Source: Eublepharis macularius (taxonomy: Eukaryota; Chordata; Lepidosauria; Squamata; Eublepharidae). From it: a stretch of 64,000 nucleotides of DNA. Location: the NCBI RefSeq assembly GCF_028583425.1, contig NC_072800.1, positions 93,279,001 through 93,343,000 on the forward strand, given 5' to 3'. Positions 44,901-52,634 of this stretch are shown one piece after another. The position numbers and the translations under genes are program-made. The notes below the pieces were generated by a model. It searched no databases. It was not told where the DNA came from and was given only the letters and a program-made list of their open reading frames with translations. Within the stretch, counting starts at the first letter, position 1. The number at the start of each line of letters is the position of its first letter.

Positions 44901-47604
44901 CTGGAGGTCGGAACCTGCTCTGATCTCTTCAGGAATCCACGATTTAGGACTTCTGTTCTGGGCTTAGATACTGGAAGACAAATCGGCTGTGGTGTTTTTG
45001 TCCAGAGTTGTAGGTTTCCCTGTGAATGCAGAGCAAGGATATGGGTTCAGCCCCCCCACCCCAGCATGCACTGCAGGACAGGGGTCCCTGCAACGTTCAC
45101 GAACTCACTGGCAGGGATTACCGTCCTTTGCCTTTTCTGCTCACATCCATCTCCTATGAAGCTGCCTTCCACTGAGGCAGGCCATTGGTCTGGCAATGAT
45201 CCAGGTAGAAAAAGGCCTCTCCCAGCGTCGTCTTCCTACAGTCATGCCCAAGATGTACTCGCTGTACGCAGGGCTTCCCTTCGGTCTGGTCCGGAAATTA
45301 CAGCAGGTCCGGAATGCTGCCGCATGCGTCCTCCTTACAGATATTCTGTATAGGGTGCGTATAACAGCAGCTGCGCTGGCTCTCCATGGAGTTCCGGATC
45401 AGATTCAAGGTTTTGGCCTTATTTATGTTATTTATAGTCCACCTTTCTCACTGAGACTCAAGGCTGATTACATAGTGGGAGTCAGTACAATCAATTCCAA
45501 AAACATTTCGATAAACAATGTAATCTATATAAATAAAGACAAGTGTCCTGACTGACTCATCAACGCCCTGCCCAAAGCCCTGGAACTAGAAACATGAAAT
45601 TTGGGGAGAACATTATTTTCATGATATAAACACCCACTAAGAAGAGATTTTGAGAAATTCGCCCCTAAGGGGGTAATAAGGGGTCAAATGTGTTTTCCCA
45701 AAGGGATACAGCTTCCCTGTGTGGCTGGCAGGCTGCTGCCTGCTTGCACCCCCACCCACTGCCAGCTCAGCCACTCTTCCCTGATTGGGCCAGCCTTTCA
45801 AGGTTATTTGCATATGTGAGCTGATTGGGCCTCACAACATTCCACAGCTCATCTCCCCCCCCCCCCCGCCCCCCAGAGATGGTCGGAACACAGAGATCAT
45901 TTGCATATGTGGCCTGATTGGTCCTCACCCCCCACATTCTAAACAGTCTGCAGTTGCTATTGGGAGTCCTTGAATGTGTCCTGAGGTCAAATGCACCTCC
46001 CAGTCTTCCCCTCTAGGTTCACTAGGTTTGCCAACTCAAAAAAGAAAAAAAAACTCACCCCAAAATGCTGCATGCCCATAAGTATTATAACTGGATTTAT
46101 AGCAGTTAAATACTGTAGCGAAGCATGGGTATCAAGCTAGTAGGGTATATACATATAAATTTGCAAAGATTTAAAACCAACAGACATCCAATACAGAATT
46201 GAAGAAATGCTGAAACACAGCATAAGCAATGCTGACATTAAACTACATTGAAACTATCCGGTAGGATCATACAGCAACAGAAATTATGAAGTAGTAAAGT
46301 CTATAGTCCTTGTCCCTTTACTTAGGCAGCTGTTTGAGACCACTTCCTTATAGTACAATCCCTCTTGAATACTTCAGTCTTGTATAGTTTTTGGAAAGTC
46401 AAGAGAGTGCTAGTTTTCCAGATTTTCCTTTCTTCAGGTAGGTCATGCTATAAGGTGGGGGCCACAACAGCGAATGCACCCTCAGCAGACTGGGACCAGC
46501 ATATCTGCAGGACTGCCTCTCACCATATGTGCCCCAGAGGGTGCTCTGATCAGCCAATAAAGACCTGCTGGCGGTCCCTGGCCCCAGTGAGGTTCGCCTG
46601 GCCTTGACCAGAGGCAGGGCCTTCTGGGTCGTGGCACCAGCCTAGTGGAACTCTCCGTCGGCTGAAACTCGGGCCCAGCAAGATGTACTATCTTTTTGCC
46701 AGGCCTGTAAGACAGAGATGTTCGGCCGGGCATATAATTGAGGGTGAGCTATGCATGAGTTTCCTGCCGGTCTCCTGTTGGGGGGGGGGGTTAGTGAAAC
46801 CCCCACTCTGGTTTTCCATCAAAGGGACCACTTGCTGCTCTTCACCTCCCACCCCATGGAAACGTTTTACTGGGGCTGGGAAAAAATGGGCTGTCATCTA
46901 GAATTGTTTTTATGACTGAACTGTTACTTACTATGGTTTTAATGGTAAAAATTTAATGTAAATGTAATCTTGATGTTATCTGCTCTGAGCCCGTCCACAG
47001 GGAGAGCGGGCTACAAATGTAATAAATAAATCGAATCAGTCAATCAGTCCTGATCAGTGTATTGGCTGCAGCTTCCTGAGGATCTTGCTTTTTGAAACCC
47101 CCCCAAGATTCTCTCTAACCAAGTCTGTGGTGTTCACAGCACCTCCGCTCCCTGGTTTCCCAGTGCCGGCCTGCCTTGGCTTACTTGCTTTCTGGACTCC
47201 TCCTTCCCTCCCTGCAGGTGGAGTACTACAACCATCACACGGCCTTGTGGCATTGCGTGACCAGCATGCTCAACAAACGCTGTCGACACGGCACTGCCTC
47301 CCTGGGCAGCAAGATGTTCGTCTGCGGAGGCTACGACGGCTCGGGCTTCCTCAGCACTGCCGAGGTGTACAACTTCATGGTGGACCAGTGGTACTTGATT
47401 GTGCCCATGAGCACCCGGCGCAGCCGCATCTCTCTCGTAGCAAACGGTGGCCGCCTGTATGCTGTGGGAGGCTACGACGGACAGTCCAACCTGAGCTCAG
47501 TAGAAATGTATGACCCCCAAACCAACCGCTGGACGTTCATGGCCCCTATGGTGTGGCACGAGGGGGGTGTCGGGGTGGGCTACATGCCACTCCTGACCCT
47601 CTGA
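8776..47604 (+). CDS. KLHL18: KLHL18, Kelch-like protein 18 (complete gene, 10 coding exons)
   Basis: Substrate adaptor of a CUL3-RING ubiquitin ligase; the mammalian orthologue targets Aurora A at mitotic entry and UNC119 in photoreceptors. Exons: 8776-8916, 23984-24114, 27664-27804, 33296-33494, 34216-34376, 36160-36296, 39620-39842, 43712-43816, 44091-44202 and 47218-47604. They join in frame to 578 residues, close to the usual ~574. Domains: BTB about 25-135 (exons 1-3), BACK about 140-245 (exons 3-5), and six Kelch blades about 290-575. The blades show YAVGG, IGGYDG (345-350), [18 protein letters not shown] and VGGYDG. All introns are GT-AG; intron 1 is 15 kb, intron 8 only 274 bp. No frameshift or missing domain is seen. 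The start ATG at 8776 was chosen because its N-terminus (ending [18 protein letters not shown]) matches the family. Confidence 0.97.
9143..10160 (-). repeat. Three head-to-tail CR1 3'-end copies
   Basis: Copies at about 9143-9486, 9487-9935 and 9936-10160 all read GTCATCTAGTCCAACCCCCT, CCCAGTGACCCCTGCTCCA, GGCATTACCCTGGGCATGTA on the plus strand, so the elements face minus. The middle copy is split by a SINE at 9725-9853. Confidence 0.7.
9725..9853 (+). repeat. 5'-truncated tRNA-SINE with (ATT)n tail inside a CR1 copy
   Basis: Contains CCCACCCACCTCACAGGGTG, AACCGCTCTGAGTGGGC and GGCGGTATATAAATC, then (TTA)n. It is flanked by short ACCCTTCCTG / CCCTTCCTC repeats of the CR1 target. Confidence 0.65.
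10985..11340 (+). repeat. Unclassified interspersed repeat R
   Basis: Begins TATAGTCCACCTTTCTCACT and continues through CATGTAATGGGTATATAC to TAGTAAAGTCTGTGGCCC. A second full copy at 45421-46455 is split by a Helitron-like element, and a minus-strand end is at 29925-30000. Confidence 0.6.
11790..12440 (+). repeat. CR1 LINE 3' end with partly open ORF2 C-terminus
   Basis: An open stretch (11792-12217) encodes [39 protein letters not shown] and the later [12 protein letters not shown], classic CR1 ORF2 C-terminal motifs. It ends in the octamer tail (TTCTTATG)n at 12418-12436. Confidence 0.9.
12977..13110 (+). repeat. tRNA-Ala-like SINE
   Basis: The head AGTGGTAGAGCATGTGCTTTGC and GGTCCTAGGTTGAGTC resembles tRNA A and B boxes. 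It is followed by the SINE body GGAGAGCCACTGCCAGTCTG. A minus copy lies at about 60893-61015. Confidence 0.65.
13110..13690. other. KLHL18 intron 1 stretch with nothing recognised
   Basis: No exon, RNA gene or repeat recognised here. The same holds for 15200-16315, 16650-18290, 19860-20650, 20735-21228 and 21445-23980 of the same intron. A few reptile-repeat-like phrases occur (for example TTCAAAGTCCATTGACTTTA near 20965) but cannot be bounded. Confidence 0.4.
13976..14225 (+). mobile_element. hAT-type MITE copy 1 (family H), TSD CCTGTGGG
   Basis: TIRs CAGGGCTTTTTTTCTGG / TGAAAAAAAGCCCTG and an internal palindrome (GCCCCGCCCCCTGATCTCCA). Perfect 8-bp TSD CCTGTGGG at 13968-13975 and 14226-14233. 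An 8-bp TSD and CAGGG ends are hAT features. Confidence 0.88.
14566..14628 (-). repeat. 5S rRNA-derived fragment (pseudogene or SINE3-like)
   Basis: GTCTCCCATCCAAGTACTAA followed by CCAGGATTGACCGTGCTTAG and CTTCCAAGATCTGACAAG is the reverse complement of the internal half of vertebrate 5S rRNA with a few changes. It is too short for a functional gene and sits inside the L2 LINE. Confidence 0.8.
16330..16632. mobile_element. Near-palindromic retroelement with 15-bp TSD
   Basis: The left arm starts GTCGAAGGCTTTCACAGCC, contains GTAGTTCCTGATGTTTCGCC and AAAGACAGAGATCTCTCAGT; the right arm is its reverse complement. The 15-bp direct repeat CATTACTTGTATATT flanks it at 16315-16329 and 16633-16647. 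A TSD of this length suggests target-primed insertion (possibly Penelope-like). Confidence 0.7.
18290..18940 (+). repeat. L2-type LINE 3' end
   Basis: Remnants of [40 protein letters not shown] and RARDFSRL, then the 3' tail CCTGCCCTGAGCCCTCTTGT and AAATAAATAAATAA. The ORF is frameshifted. Confidence 0.8.
19185..19250 (-). repeat. tRNA-derived SINE head, minus strand
   Basis: The text CCTAGTCTGATACTCTAACC then ACTACACCACGCTGGC is the reverse of the tRNA-like head GCCAGTGTGGTGTAGTGGTT. Confidence 0.6.
19596..19853 (+). repeat. Full-length tRNA-derived SINE with (ATT)n tail
   Basis: The tRNA-like head is AGCCAGTGTGGTGTAGTGGT with GTTTGATTCCCCAC (B-box-like); the body is AGCTGGGTGACCTTGGGTCA, and the tail GGCGGTATATAAATC then (TTA)n. 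Other copies: 9725, 39118, 61300. Confidence 0.85.
20655..20735 (-). repeat. L2-type LINE 3' tail fragment
   Basis: AGCAGGCTCAGGGCGGA and adjacent TTTATTCCTCCCTCCCC match the minus-strand L2 tails at 25160 and 58985. Confidence 0.6.
21229..21443. repeat. Palindromic interspersed repeat (family P)
   Basis: Contains AGGAGTTAGCCATGTTAGTC, AGAGTCCGGTAGCACTTTTA, and the inverted half CTACAATAAAGTTGGTTAGT then AAGGTGCTACTGGACTC. Confidence 0.7.
23984..24114 (+). CDS. KLHL18: KLHL18 coding exon 2 (BTB)
   Basis: It encodes [20 protein letters not shown] and the following [13 protein letters not shown], the BTB core that contacts CUL3. The acceptor is TTCTCTGCAG and the donor GTGAAT. It ends two bases into a codon (AG), completed as serine by exon 3. 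Confidence 0.97.
24115..25134. other. KLHL18 intron 2, left part
   Basis: AT-rich from about 24330 to 24800; no gene or definable repeat was recognised. The right part of the intron holds the L2 LINE and two MITEs. Confidence 0.4.
25135..26433 (-). repeat. L2-type LINE ORF2 C-terminus, largely open, with 3' tail
   Basis: An uninterrupted minus-strand reading frame (26433-25393, 346 residues) contains [16 protein letters not shown] (YADD catalytic RT motif), [55 protein letters not shown] and [14 protein letters not shown]. The 3' end has the CCGCCCTGAGCC tail and a (TTAAA)n run at 25135-25168. Little decay suggests it is among the youngest LINE insertions here. It is truncated at its 5' side, so not autonomous. 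Confidence 0.88.
26585..27000. mobile_element. Long-TIR MITE (~415 bp)
   Basis: Arms of about 70 bp: GTAGAAAGATACAAGGTCTT and GCCACAATTACCAGTCATTA at 26588-26655 pair with TAACGACTGGTAATTGTGGC and CTTGTATCTTTCTAC at 26950-26995. The interior is AT-rich, with no ORF. The TSD is unclear. Confidence 0.65.
27213..27541. mobile_element. MITE with CAGG...CCTG termini next to KLHL18 exon 3
   Basis: Ends are CAGGAGGGATCCCCAAC and GTTGAGGACCCCTG, imperfect inverted repeats. TGCTA flanks both sides (27208-27212, 27542-27546). The ends resemble hAT elements, but the repeat flank is only 5 bp. Confidence 0.5.
27664..27804 (+). CDS. KLHL18: KLHL18 coding exon 3 (BTB end)
   Basis: It encodes [20 protein letters not shown] and then [19 protein letters not shown], closing the BTB domain and entering the 3-box/BACK region. 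The acceptor TTTGCATAG lies about 120 bp downstream of a MITE (27213-27541). The donor is GTGAGG. Confidence 0.97.
27805..29259. other. KLHL18 intron 3, left part
   Basis: No exon or bounded repeat recognised. The rest of this intron (30420-32520) is also mostly unassigned apart from the family P half copy, and includes G/C homopolymer runs near 30680 and 30725. Confidence 0.4.
29260..29500 (+). repeat. CR1 3' end
   Basis: Contains GGGAATGCCAATCACTGCTT, GGGTCAGGAAGGGATTTTCC and GGGGTTGGACTAGATGACCC, the same family as 9143-10160 but on the plus strand. Confidence 0.7.
29511..29758 (+). mobile_element. hAT-type MITE copy 2 (family H)
   Basis: Same termini and GGGGGCGGGG palindrome as copy 1. 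TSD GCTATATG (29503-29510) versus GCTATAAG (29759-29766), 7 of 8. Confidence 0.85.
29920..30420 (-). repeat. Fragments of repeat R and tRNA-SINE body
   Basis: At 29935-30000 CTTGAGTCTCAGTGAGAAAG is the reverse of repeat R. At 30240-30420 TTTATCCCACATTTCCTCTA with GTGAGGTAGGTTGGGTTGAG and TGGGAATCAGAACCCAGG is a minus SINE. Confidence 0.5.
31166..31255. repeat. Half copy of palindromic repeat family P
   Basis: GAGTCCAGGAGCACCTTTCA, ACTAACCAACTTTATCG and CCACAGCTCTCTTCGTC are present; the inverted arm is missing. Confidence 0.6.
32520..33000 (-). repeat. L2-type LINE 3' end
   Basis: The minus strand contains degraded [20 protein letters not shown] and [12 protein letters not shown]. The tail at 32520-32580 reads ATTTATACCCCACCCTCCCC. 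It ends about 300 bp before KLHL18 exon 4. Confidence 0.75.
33296..33494 (+). CDS. KLHL18: KLHL18 coding exon 4 (BACK)
   Basis: It encodes 66 residues, [20 protein letters not shown] through [15 protein letters not shown], the first helices of the BACK domain. The polypyrimidine run before the acceptor is broken by a GGGGGG tract (TTTTTTTGTTGGGGGGCG), an unusually poor 3' splice context. The donor is GTAGGC. Confidence 0.97.
33581..34061. repeat. Amplified palindromic repeat filling most of KLHL18 intron 4
   Basis: A family P element whose arms have been tandemly multiplied. The left arm has three units at a 41-bp period (GCTTTCGAG / GCTTTTGAG at 33670, 33711, 33752). The right arm has units at a 52-bp period (GAAAGCTT at 33841, 33893, 33945; variant at 33997). 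Outer ends are AGAGTCCAGTAGCACC and GGTGCTACTGGACTCTT. Confidence 0.85.
34216..34376 (+). CDS. KLHL18: KLHL18 coding exon 5 (BACK end)
   Basis: It encodes [20 protein letters not shown] and [20 protein letters not shown], the last BACK helices. The acceptor is TCTCCCGGCAG and the donor GTGAGT. It ends in AG, completed as arginine in exon 6. Confidence 0.97.
34377..36159. other. KLHL18 intron 5
   Basis: No exon or clear repeat. A stretch near 35325-35370 (GCGAGGTAGGTCACCATTAT, CCCATTTTATGGGG) faintly resembles an ancient CORE-SINE but is too short to call. Confidence 0.35.
36160..36296 (+). CDS. KLHL18: KLHL18 coding exon 6 (BACK to Kelch linker)
   Basis: It encodes [20 protein letters not shown] and then [11 protein letters not shown], the linker and the opening strand of the Kelch propeller. 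The acceptor is CAATTTCAG and the donor GTATCT. Confidence 0.97.
36310..36575 (+). repeat. CR1 3' end just after KLHL18 exon 6
   Basis: Contains CAAAAGGAACCTCCACATTC, GTTGGCCCTCCAGGGCAGTT and GGACTAGATGGACCACTAGT, matching the CR1 3' end at 5075-5275. Confidence 0.7.
37068..37199. repeat. 33-bp tandem repeat, four units
   Basis: AAGATGTGTTCTTGAGGTAA recurs at 37071, 37104, 37137 and 37170, an exact 33-bp period. The motif GAGGTAAAAG continues irregularly to 37460 as a leader to the gag-like segment. Confidence 0.9.
37504..38292 (+). mobile_element. Decayed LTR-retrotransposon gag with SCAN-like segment
   Basis: It begins ATG with [15 protein letters not shown], then a charged coiled-coil-like region rich in Glu, Lys and Gln, then [20 protein letters not shown] and a final HLIGLEQF. 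That last part resembles the capsid C-terminal (SCAN-type) fold of Gmr1-like Ty3/gypsy elements. Several stops and frameshifts break it, so it is a pseudogene. No LTR, protease or polymerase was recognised nearby. Confidence 0.55.
39118..39405 (+). repeat. tRNA-derived SINE with duplicated head
   Basis: A partial head (GAGCCAGTTTAGTATAGTGT) is followed by a full one (CACTTTGGTGTAGTGGTTAA), then the usual body, GGCGGTATATAAATC and a (TTATTG)n tail. Confidence 0.8.
39620..39842 (+). CDS. KLHL18: KLHL18 coding exon 7 (Kelch)
   Basis: It encodes [35 protein letters not shown] and [19 protein letters not shown], Kelch blades 1-2. The donor is weak (GTTTGT). A consensus-like GTGAGG lies 7 bp downstream at 39850 but would shift the frame. 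Confidence 0.96.
39843..42599. other. KLHL18 intron 7, left part
   Basis: AT-rich DNA with no recognised exon. Reversed AATAAA-like signals (TTTATT near 40275 and 41733) hint at old minus-strand retroelement ends, but no termini or coding remnants were found. Confidence 0.3.
42600..42850 (-). repeat. tRNA-derived SINE, minus strand
   Basis: GGCAGAGTGCAGATTTGAAC and CCTAGTCTGACATTCCAACC are the reverse of the SINE head; upstream ATGGTGACTCATAGTAGCTT is body. Confidence 0.65.
43712..43816 (+). CDS. KLHL18: KLHL18 coding exon 8 (Kelch)
   Basis: It encodes [20 protein letters not shown] and [14 protein letters not shown], one Kelch blade. The acceptor is TTGTTACAG and the donor GTAAGT, splitting the lysine codon AA|G. 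Confidence 0.97.
44091..44202 (+). CDS. KLHL18: KLHL18 coding exon 9 (Kelch)
   Basis: It encodes [20 protein letters not shown] and [15 protein letters not shown]. The acceptor is CTTGGAAAG and the donor GTGAGT. Intron 8 before it is only 274 bp and appears free of recognisable repeats. Confidence 0.97.
44455..44575 (-). repeat. tRNA-derived SINE fragment, minus strand
   Basis: GGCAGAGTGGGAATTCGTAC, CTGGGTCTCCCAGATCCTAG and TCTGACATTCTAACCACCAC match the copy at 42780. Confidence 0.65.
45421..46460 (+). repeat. Repeat R copy inserted in the L2 LINE and itself split
   Basis: TATAGTCCACCTTTCTCACT to AACAATGTAA (45523) matches 10995-11092. The match resumes with TAGGGTATATACATATAAAT at 46141 and AAAGTCTATAGTCCTTGTCC. 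Confidence 0.7.
45524..46140 (+). mobile_element. Helitron-like nonautonomous element (617 bp)
   Basis: It starts TCTATATAAATAAAGAC and ends GGGTATCAAGCTAG (CTAG, the CTRR rule). It is inserted between A and T with no TSD. The related repeat R at 11088-11105 gives the empty site (ATGTAA|TGGGTATATAC), fixing both ends exactly. No Rep/helicase coding region. Confidence 0.8.
47218..47604 (+). CDS. KLHL18: KLHL18 coding exon 10 (last Kelch blades, stop)
   Basis: It encodes 128 residues with [51 protein letters not shown] and the C-terminus [14 protein letters not shown] before TGA. The acceptor is CCCTCCCTGCAG. It holds the last two and a half Kelch blades. Confidence 0.97.
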   Translation: MEYYNHHTALWHCVTSMLNKRCRHGTASLGSKMFVCGGYDGSGFLSTAEVYNFMVDQWYLIVPMSTRRSRISLVANGGRLYAVGGYDGQSNLSSVEMYDPQTNRWTFMAPMVWHEGGVGVGYMPLLTL

Positions 47605-50600
47605 GGCGAGGGGTCCATGTTGTAAGTCAACAACTGCCAGAATCAAGAGCCCATTTTGGAGGGACAATCTGTGGAGCGACTCACATGCTGCCAAAAGAGT
47701 AAATCACTTTCAGGTGCTCGGAACGTCTTCGTTTTGGAAAATGCGCCACCAGCTCCATGCTCAGAACCACGTTTGTGTTGAGGTTCCACAGGGTCCAGCT
47801 AGTTAGGAGACTGAGACTGTGTCACACTGAGAGTAGCCCACCTCTTTTTCTTCTTTCTTCCTCCTGTGCACCGTTGATTGTTAAGCCTGGCTCCCAGCTG
47901 CTTTCCGAATTTCCTCCTCTTCACCCTCTGCAGCCTCAACCTCCTTGGGATTACGTCCAGAGTATGGGGGATTCTTAGGCTCTCTGTCTCCCGATAGAAC
48001 GAGCAACAGAGCAGGTTCCCCCATCCTGCTTGGACGCCCCTCTCAGAAGGAAGTACTGCCTGGGCAAGGAGCAGGCCAGTTTTGTCCTTAGTACAGAGGG
48101 AAAATGCCTCAACTTCTCAAAGAAATTCTAGGAAGCCACATAACCTAACTCACGGGGAATTTCGGTTCAGTAGGTGGTGGGGCGGTGGCACAGTCTGAAA
48201 AAGCAGCATGTGTTCTTCCTGCCGCCTGGGCAGTGTGGGGCGGGATGCTCACAATCCATCCCCTGTTTGGACCCCCAGATGTATGACCGGAAGTCCAATG
48301 TCCACTTTAGGATTAAGTCAGGAACAAGGGGGCCGCGGTGGCTTGCAGCCTGAAGACAAGAGCTTCATCACGTGCTCTCTGGAGCCGAGAGTGGGCCTTA
48401 TGCCCCATGGCGTGTGTGAATCACATCCTCGCAAAGTCCAACTCCAGGCCCCGTTTAGCAAGACAGTTGGCATGCTCCGTGATTTCCAGGGCTGTGTCAG
48501 GAGTGCTTTCTGCAGAGCCAGCTGTTCATATGAGTCATTCAAACAAGACCCTCGGACACGCGTGGGATGCACAGGTGAAGGGGCTTCATCCTGTATCTGT
48601 GAAATACAACAGTGACGTGCAGCCTGTGCCCATTTAAACGTCGGCGTATCCAGACCACTTCCAGGTGGGGGAGGGGGAGGAATTGTCACCACTATTCTGT
48701 TGGGACCACGTTGGCTGCAGCGGCCACGAGTTCCTCTGTCCCTTGAGCTCCTGCGTTCTGCGACTGTGCAAGCAAGACGTTTTGCTTCAGGTAGACTTTA
48801 GCAAGAAGTTGGATTTGGGGAGAGGGTTTATTTCACAACAAGAAAAGGACTGTTGTTGGAAACAAGCAAGCTTGAAATGTATATCTGGTTTCAGTTGGCA
48901 GGCAAGGAGGAAATGGTCATTTCCTTTTTGCCCTTGGGATTCTAACCAGCTTTTTGTCAGTTCTGTGTTTTTCTAAACAAGACAGATACAGCAGCCTCAC
49001 GCATGTTTTGCAAGTGGTGAGATATTTTGACTTTGCAGCCTTGGGAAGGACAGTTGCCTGTCCCGTCTTGCTTCAGAGAGTTCGGTAAGCTGCCTGGGCA
49101 TCATAAATGGCGAGGGCACAGACTTGAGGGGCCAATGGGCCAGCCTGCACATGTCTTTCCTCTCCTCTGCACAAGCAGTCTTCAGCGTAGCCCGAGGACA
49201 AATGGATGCACAGTCCATTTTTCCAGAGGAATTATCGCCGCGTGGTGGCATTGCTCTGTTCCTTTAAAAAAAAAACGGCTTTCTGCTGTGATGTTGTTGG
49301 CAAATCATTGGTTTATTTTTCAGTCTCTTTATCTTCTTTCCTCTGATCAACAGCTGATCTTTGCATCTGCTTGCACCGGCCTGTGATCAGCCAGTAAACT
49401 GGAAAGAGGCAGATTCTTCTTCAGCAAAATGGCAACACCACCGCCCAATAAATGCATGCTCGCTCTCCCCTTTAAAGAAACACTGAAGCTTAACAAACGA
49501 GGGCTGCCTTTCTCTTTTTTCCTCTAGCACTGAACATCCCCCTTGTGTCTGTACTTGGGGGTCAGGCGCAGGGAGTTCTTTGCCCTGCTGTTAAGAAGTG
49601 CCCGGTCCCTACCTCTGCTGGATTGGAATTTTAAGGGGGTTAAATCAGATTGGGACCCCATCGGTGGTGGTAACAACAGGCATTGCAACTTGTCAGCACT
49701 GCTGCCTGGCCTGGCCTTTTCCAAGCCAAGAACATTCCTCCAGGGTAGCAACCCACTGCGGGCACTTGCCCCTGTCCGTTAAAGTTCCCGTTGTACTGTA
49801 GAGTGTATTAATGTCTGCTAGGGTTGATTCTTTTTGAAAGCACTACATGGCTCCTGCCAGTCGCCCCATTAACTGAAAAAGGGTCTTGTTGGAATGATCC
49901 ATTTCATGCAAACCAGCCCTGCAATACCTGGTAAATATCACAATTCTGAAAGGAGCTCTGTCTCGGGGTCCCCCCTGTGTCTTAATCTTCAAGCTGGTCT
50001 TGCCGTCAGTTTCTCGAGGCCCAGGTGTGAGAGAATGCCGGCCCTGTTAAAAAGGCTTCAAACCCAAGGGAGTCCGGTGGCTTTGCAGTGTAAGAGGCTG
50101 CTGTACTGCTGGTGGCTAAACTGCGGTTCCTCCAGACAGCATGCAGGAACGTTGATGGGGTGGGCGTACATTCCTAAGCACATGGGGAAGAAGTGCTGGT
50201 GGGGTGCTTTCTGCCCAGGAACATGCCATGTACACGGTTTAGGTGATCCAGAAGCGCCGATTGATCGTGGGGGGGGAGATGTTTGCCAAGCACAATGCAG
50301 TGTTGGGAGCTTAAAAAGGAAGGCAGTTGGTCACCATAAGGCATACCTGGGTGTGATTTCTGTTCACTATTTGAAGCCGCTGCCAGCCTCCACAGCCACT
50401 TAGAATAGCTTTTTCTGTTTTTCTGAAGGCAGATCGGCCACAATTTGGTGTTCTCCAGCTGTGTCGGGAAAGGGCTACAGGGTGCAGTTACGTGCCTGGG
50501 GATATTACTGGGATATCTGCCCCCTCTTTTCTTCTGTGTGTTCTTCATACGTGAACCAGTCGTGTGAATTTTCACACTTCCAGGGGGAATTTGCCTAGCA

Positions 50601-51592
50601 CCTCATAAAACCAAAGACGGCCAGGGTCCAGAATTGAGAGATGTTTTCTGAGGCTACCAGGTCGCGTACGGAGGCTGTCAGCTCACATCAGCGTAAAACC
50701 ACTCCGAGCATATCCCCTTCTGGGGTGTTCGTGGCAACCTCTCTGTAGAAGAAAAAGCTTCCGTTCTCCCTGGTCCAAATATATCCAACTTGAAAAGAGT
50801 CTTTTTCAACGGGTCAGTATTTTCCCCCTCCTTTTTTGCAGATGGGGCTCGTCTCCAAGGTTGATTGTCCTGCCTGGCCTTTTTTTATTGAGCCAATTCT
50901 TCATTGAAATCCATACATGGTGTTGTTTCCATAGGTGAGAGTTCACTGCAGAATAACAGGGCTGTACATTCAAACACTAGTTCTTCCATAACCACTGGCA
51001 AATAAATGTTCAAGTCTTTTGTGTACATGTCACAGTGAGTGTGGAAATGCCTCTGTCGGGCGCAGCTGTTTAGGGTTGGGCACTGCCCTCGTTTGAGCTT
51101 GCTGCTGTATGCGCGGGGCCCCTCAGTCAGCTGCAGTGGCTGTAGTGTTGAGTGCTGGCTCTTGCAAGAGGGAGGAGTTCTCACAGCTGAGTGTAAACAT
51201 TAGTGCAATTGAACAACTCCAGTTGCAGAGTCTCAGTAATGGGTCAGAACCAATCCTCATTGCTGCTGCAGGATTTCCGTACTTCAGGTGTATATATGTG
51301 GATGTCTATATATATATGTATGTATACATTATATATATATTGAGGCTCTGTGTATAAAGTTGATGTGTAGTGTGGGCATATCTGGATTATAAATGTGCAT
51401 GGTTTGTTCACACATGTATCTCACCGACCTGTGTCTGTAAACTTCAAGCCAGCCAATACATGCTCCTGGGTACAAATTCATTTTGACATTTATGCGCTAC
51501 TAAGATATTTGTAAGCAACAGACTTGAAAATGAACCAGCCCTCAAAACCTGGACTAAAGTAGTGCAGAGTTTTTCAGACAATGAAAAATAAA
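47605..51592 (+). other. KLHL18: Probable KLHL18 3'UTR
   Basis: About 4 kb after the stop contains no recognised transposable element, unlike the flanking DNA, which fits a transcribed UTR. It includes an AT-rich TATATA stretch at about 51294-51342. It ends near a clear AATAAA. No other gene is visible in it. Confidence 0.55.
51587..51592 (+). promoter_or_regulatory. Candidate polyadenylation signal AATAAA for KLHL18
   Basis: AATAAA is followed within 5-25 bp by a GT/T-rich element (GTTGTTGAATTTTTTCCCC), the expected downstream signal. An earlier AATAAA near 49448 lacks as clear a downstream element. Confidence 0.55.
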
Positions 51593-52634
51593 GTTGTTGA
51601 ATTTTTTCCCCTGGTAATGCTTATTTTGTGGGGGAGTTGCGCCAAACAGTGAGCGAATGAGGTTTGAGGTCTCCCATTGAGACGAGCAGCTTTTGGGTAC
51701 AGGCAAAGGTGGTGTCTCCTGGTGGTTGCAAAGTCTGTTCATGTTGTCCTCCAGCAACAAAGCGAAGCCAACCAGTGCCCCAGAACCCTTGGCTGAGTTG
51801 AGTTTTCTGATGGGGACATGGTTTTTAAGAACATTGCGAGTGAGAGAGAACTGAGCGCCAGAGCTTAGACATCACCTGTGCACATGCTTGGTAGCGATTG
51901 CTCAAGCTTTAACTTCCGGATCTGTTGTGGAGGTGGATCCAGGTGGTAAGACATTCCATGTCGTCATCTTTTTTTAATGTGCCAGTGTTTGTAATAATGG
52001 CCTGACAGCATCCACTGCCGTAGCATTATGGAACCAAATGAGAGAGGACCTGGACAGAACGTGGAAGGAAGACTGCTAGTAAGTAAGCCACCAGTAAGTA
52101 ACCCATTCTTCTCCTAAAGAATAGGGTGCTATAATAGGCCGGGCTGTAGTGCAACAATTAACTGGATGGAGTAGAAATAGTGTGCCCGGGGGTGTTCAGC
52201 TAACTGCAGAAGATGAGGACAAGCCGCTTCTAAAAAAAAAAAAATGCAGGATTTCCAAGAGGTGATCAGCACCCACCAGAACCTGACCCTGTATACAGAA
52301 CAATGTTTTCCTGGCCTTCCTTCCTTATTAAAGCAGGTTCTCTCTTTGGGGGGGCGGGATGTACTTTAATTGAACATCCGAAAGCATGTAACAGGGACTC
52401 CTGATAGCAGAGGCTGCTAAAGGGGTGTGTGAGTGAACCTGTGCAAACAGGGCCCTGACCAGGTTTTGTTTACCAGACTGGAACAATTACTCCATGCATA
52501 TTGGTGTGCATGTTGGGTGAACATGCACACACTTATTTTGAGGTACTCAAATAGAGGCCAAGTCCGGCTCCCAAAGTCTTTCCATCTATCCTCCCCCAAT
52601 GTCTCCTGCTCACAGGGATGCATGCATCCATTTC
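51593..52634. other. Intergenic DNA after KLHL18
   Basis: No gene or bounded repeat recognised. 53850-54280, up to the cathelicidin-like gene, is likewise unassigned. Confidence 0.35.

Larger units (their letters stand above)
45195..47030 (+). repeat. L2-type LINE 3' part, split by nested insertions
   Basis: The left part (45195-45420) encodes [19 protein letters not shown] and [14 protein letters not shown] remnants. The right part (46465-47030) resumes with [12 protein letters not shown], [21 protein letters not shown] and [18 protein letters not shown] text, then the tail CTGCTCTGAGCCCGTCCACA and AATAAATAAAT. The two halves are one LINE interrupted by repeat R. Confidence 0.75.

Noticed and set aside
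47605..51592. Several open frames of about 100-170 codons as extra genes after KLHL18
   Set aside because: They have no recognisable domains, overlap on both strands and fit a GC-moderate 3'UTR.
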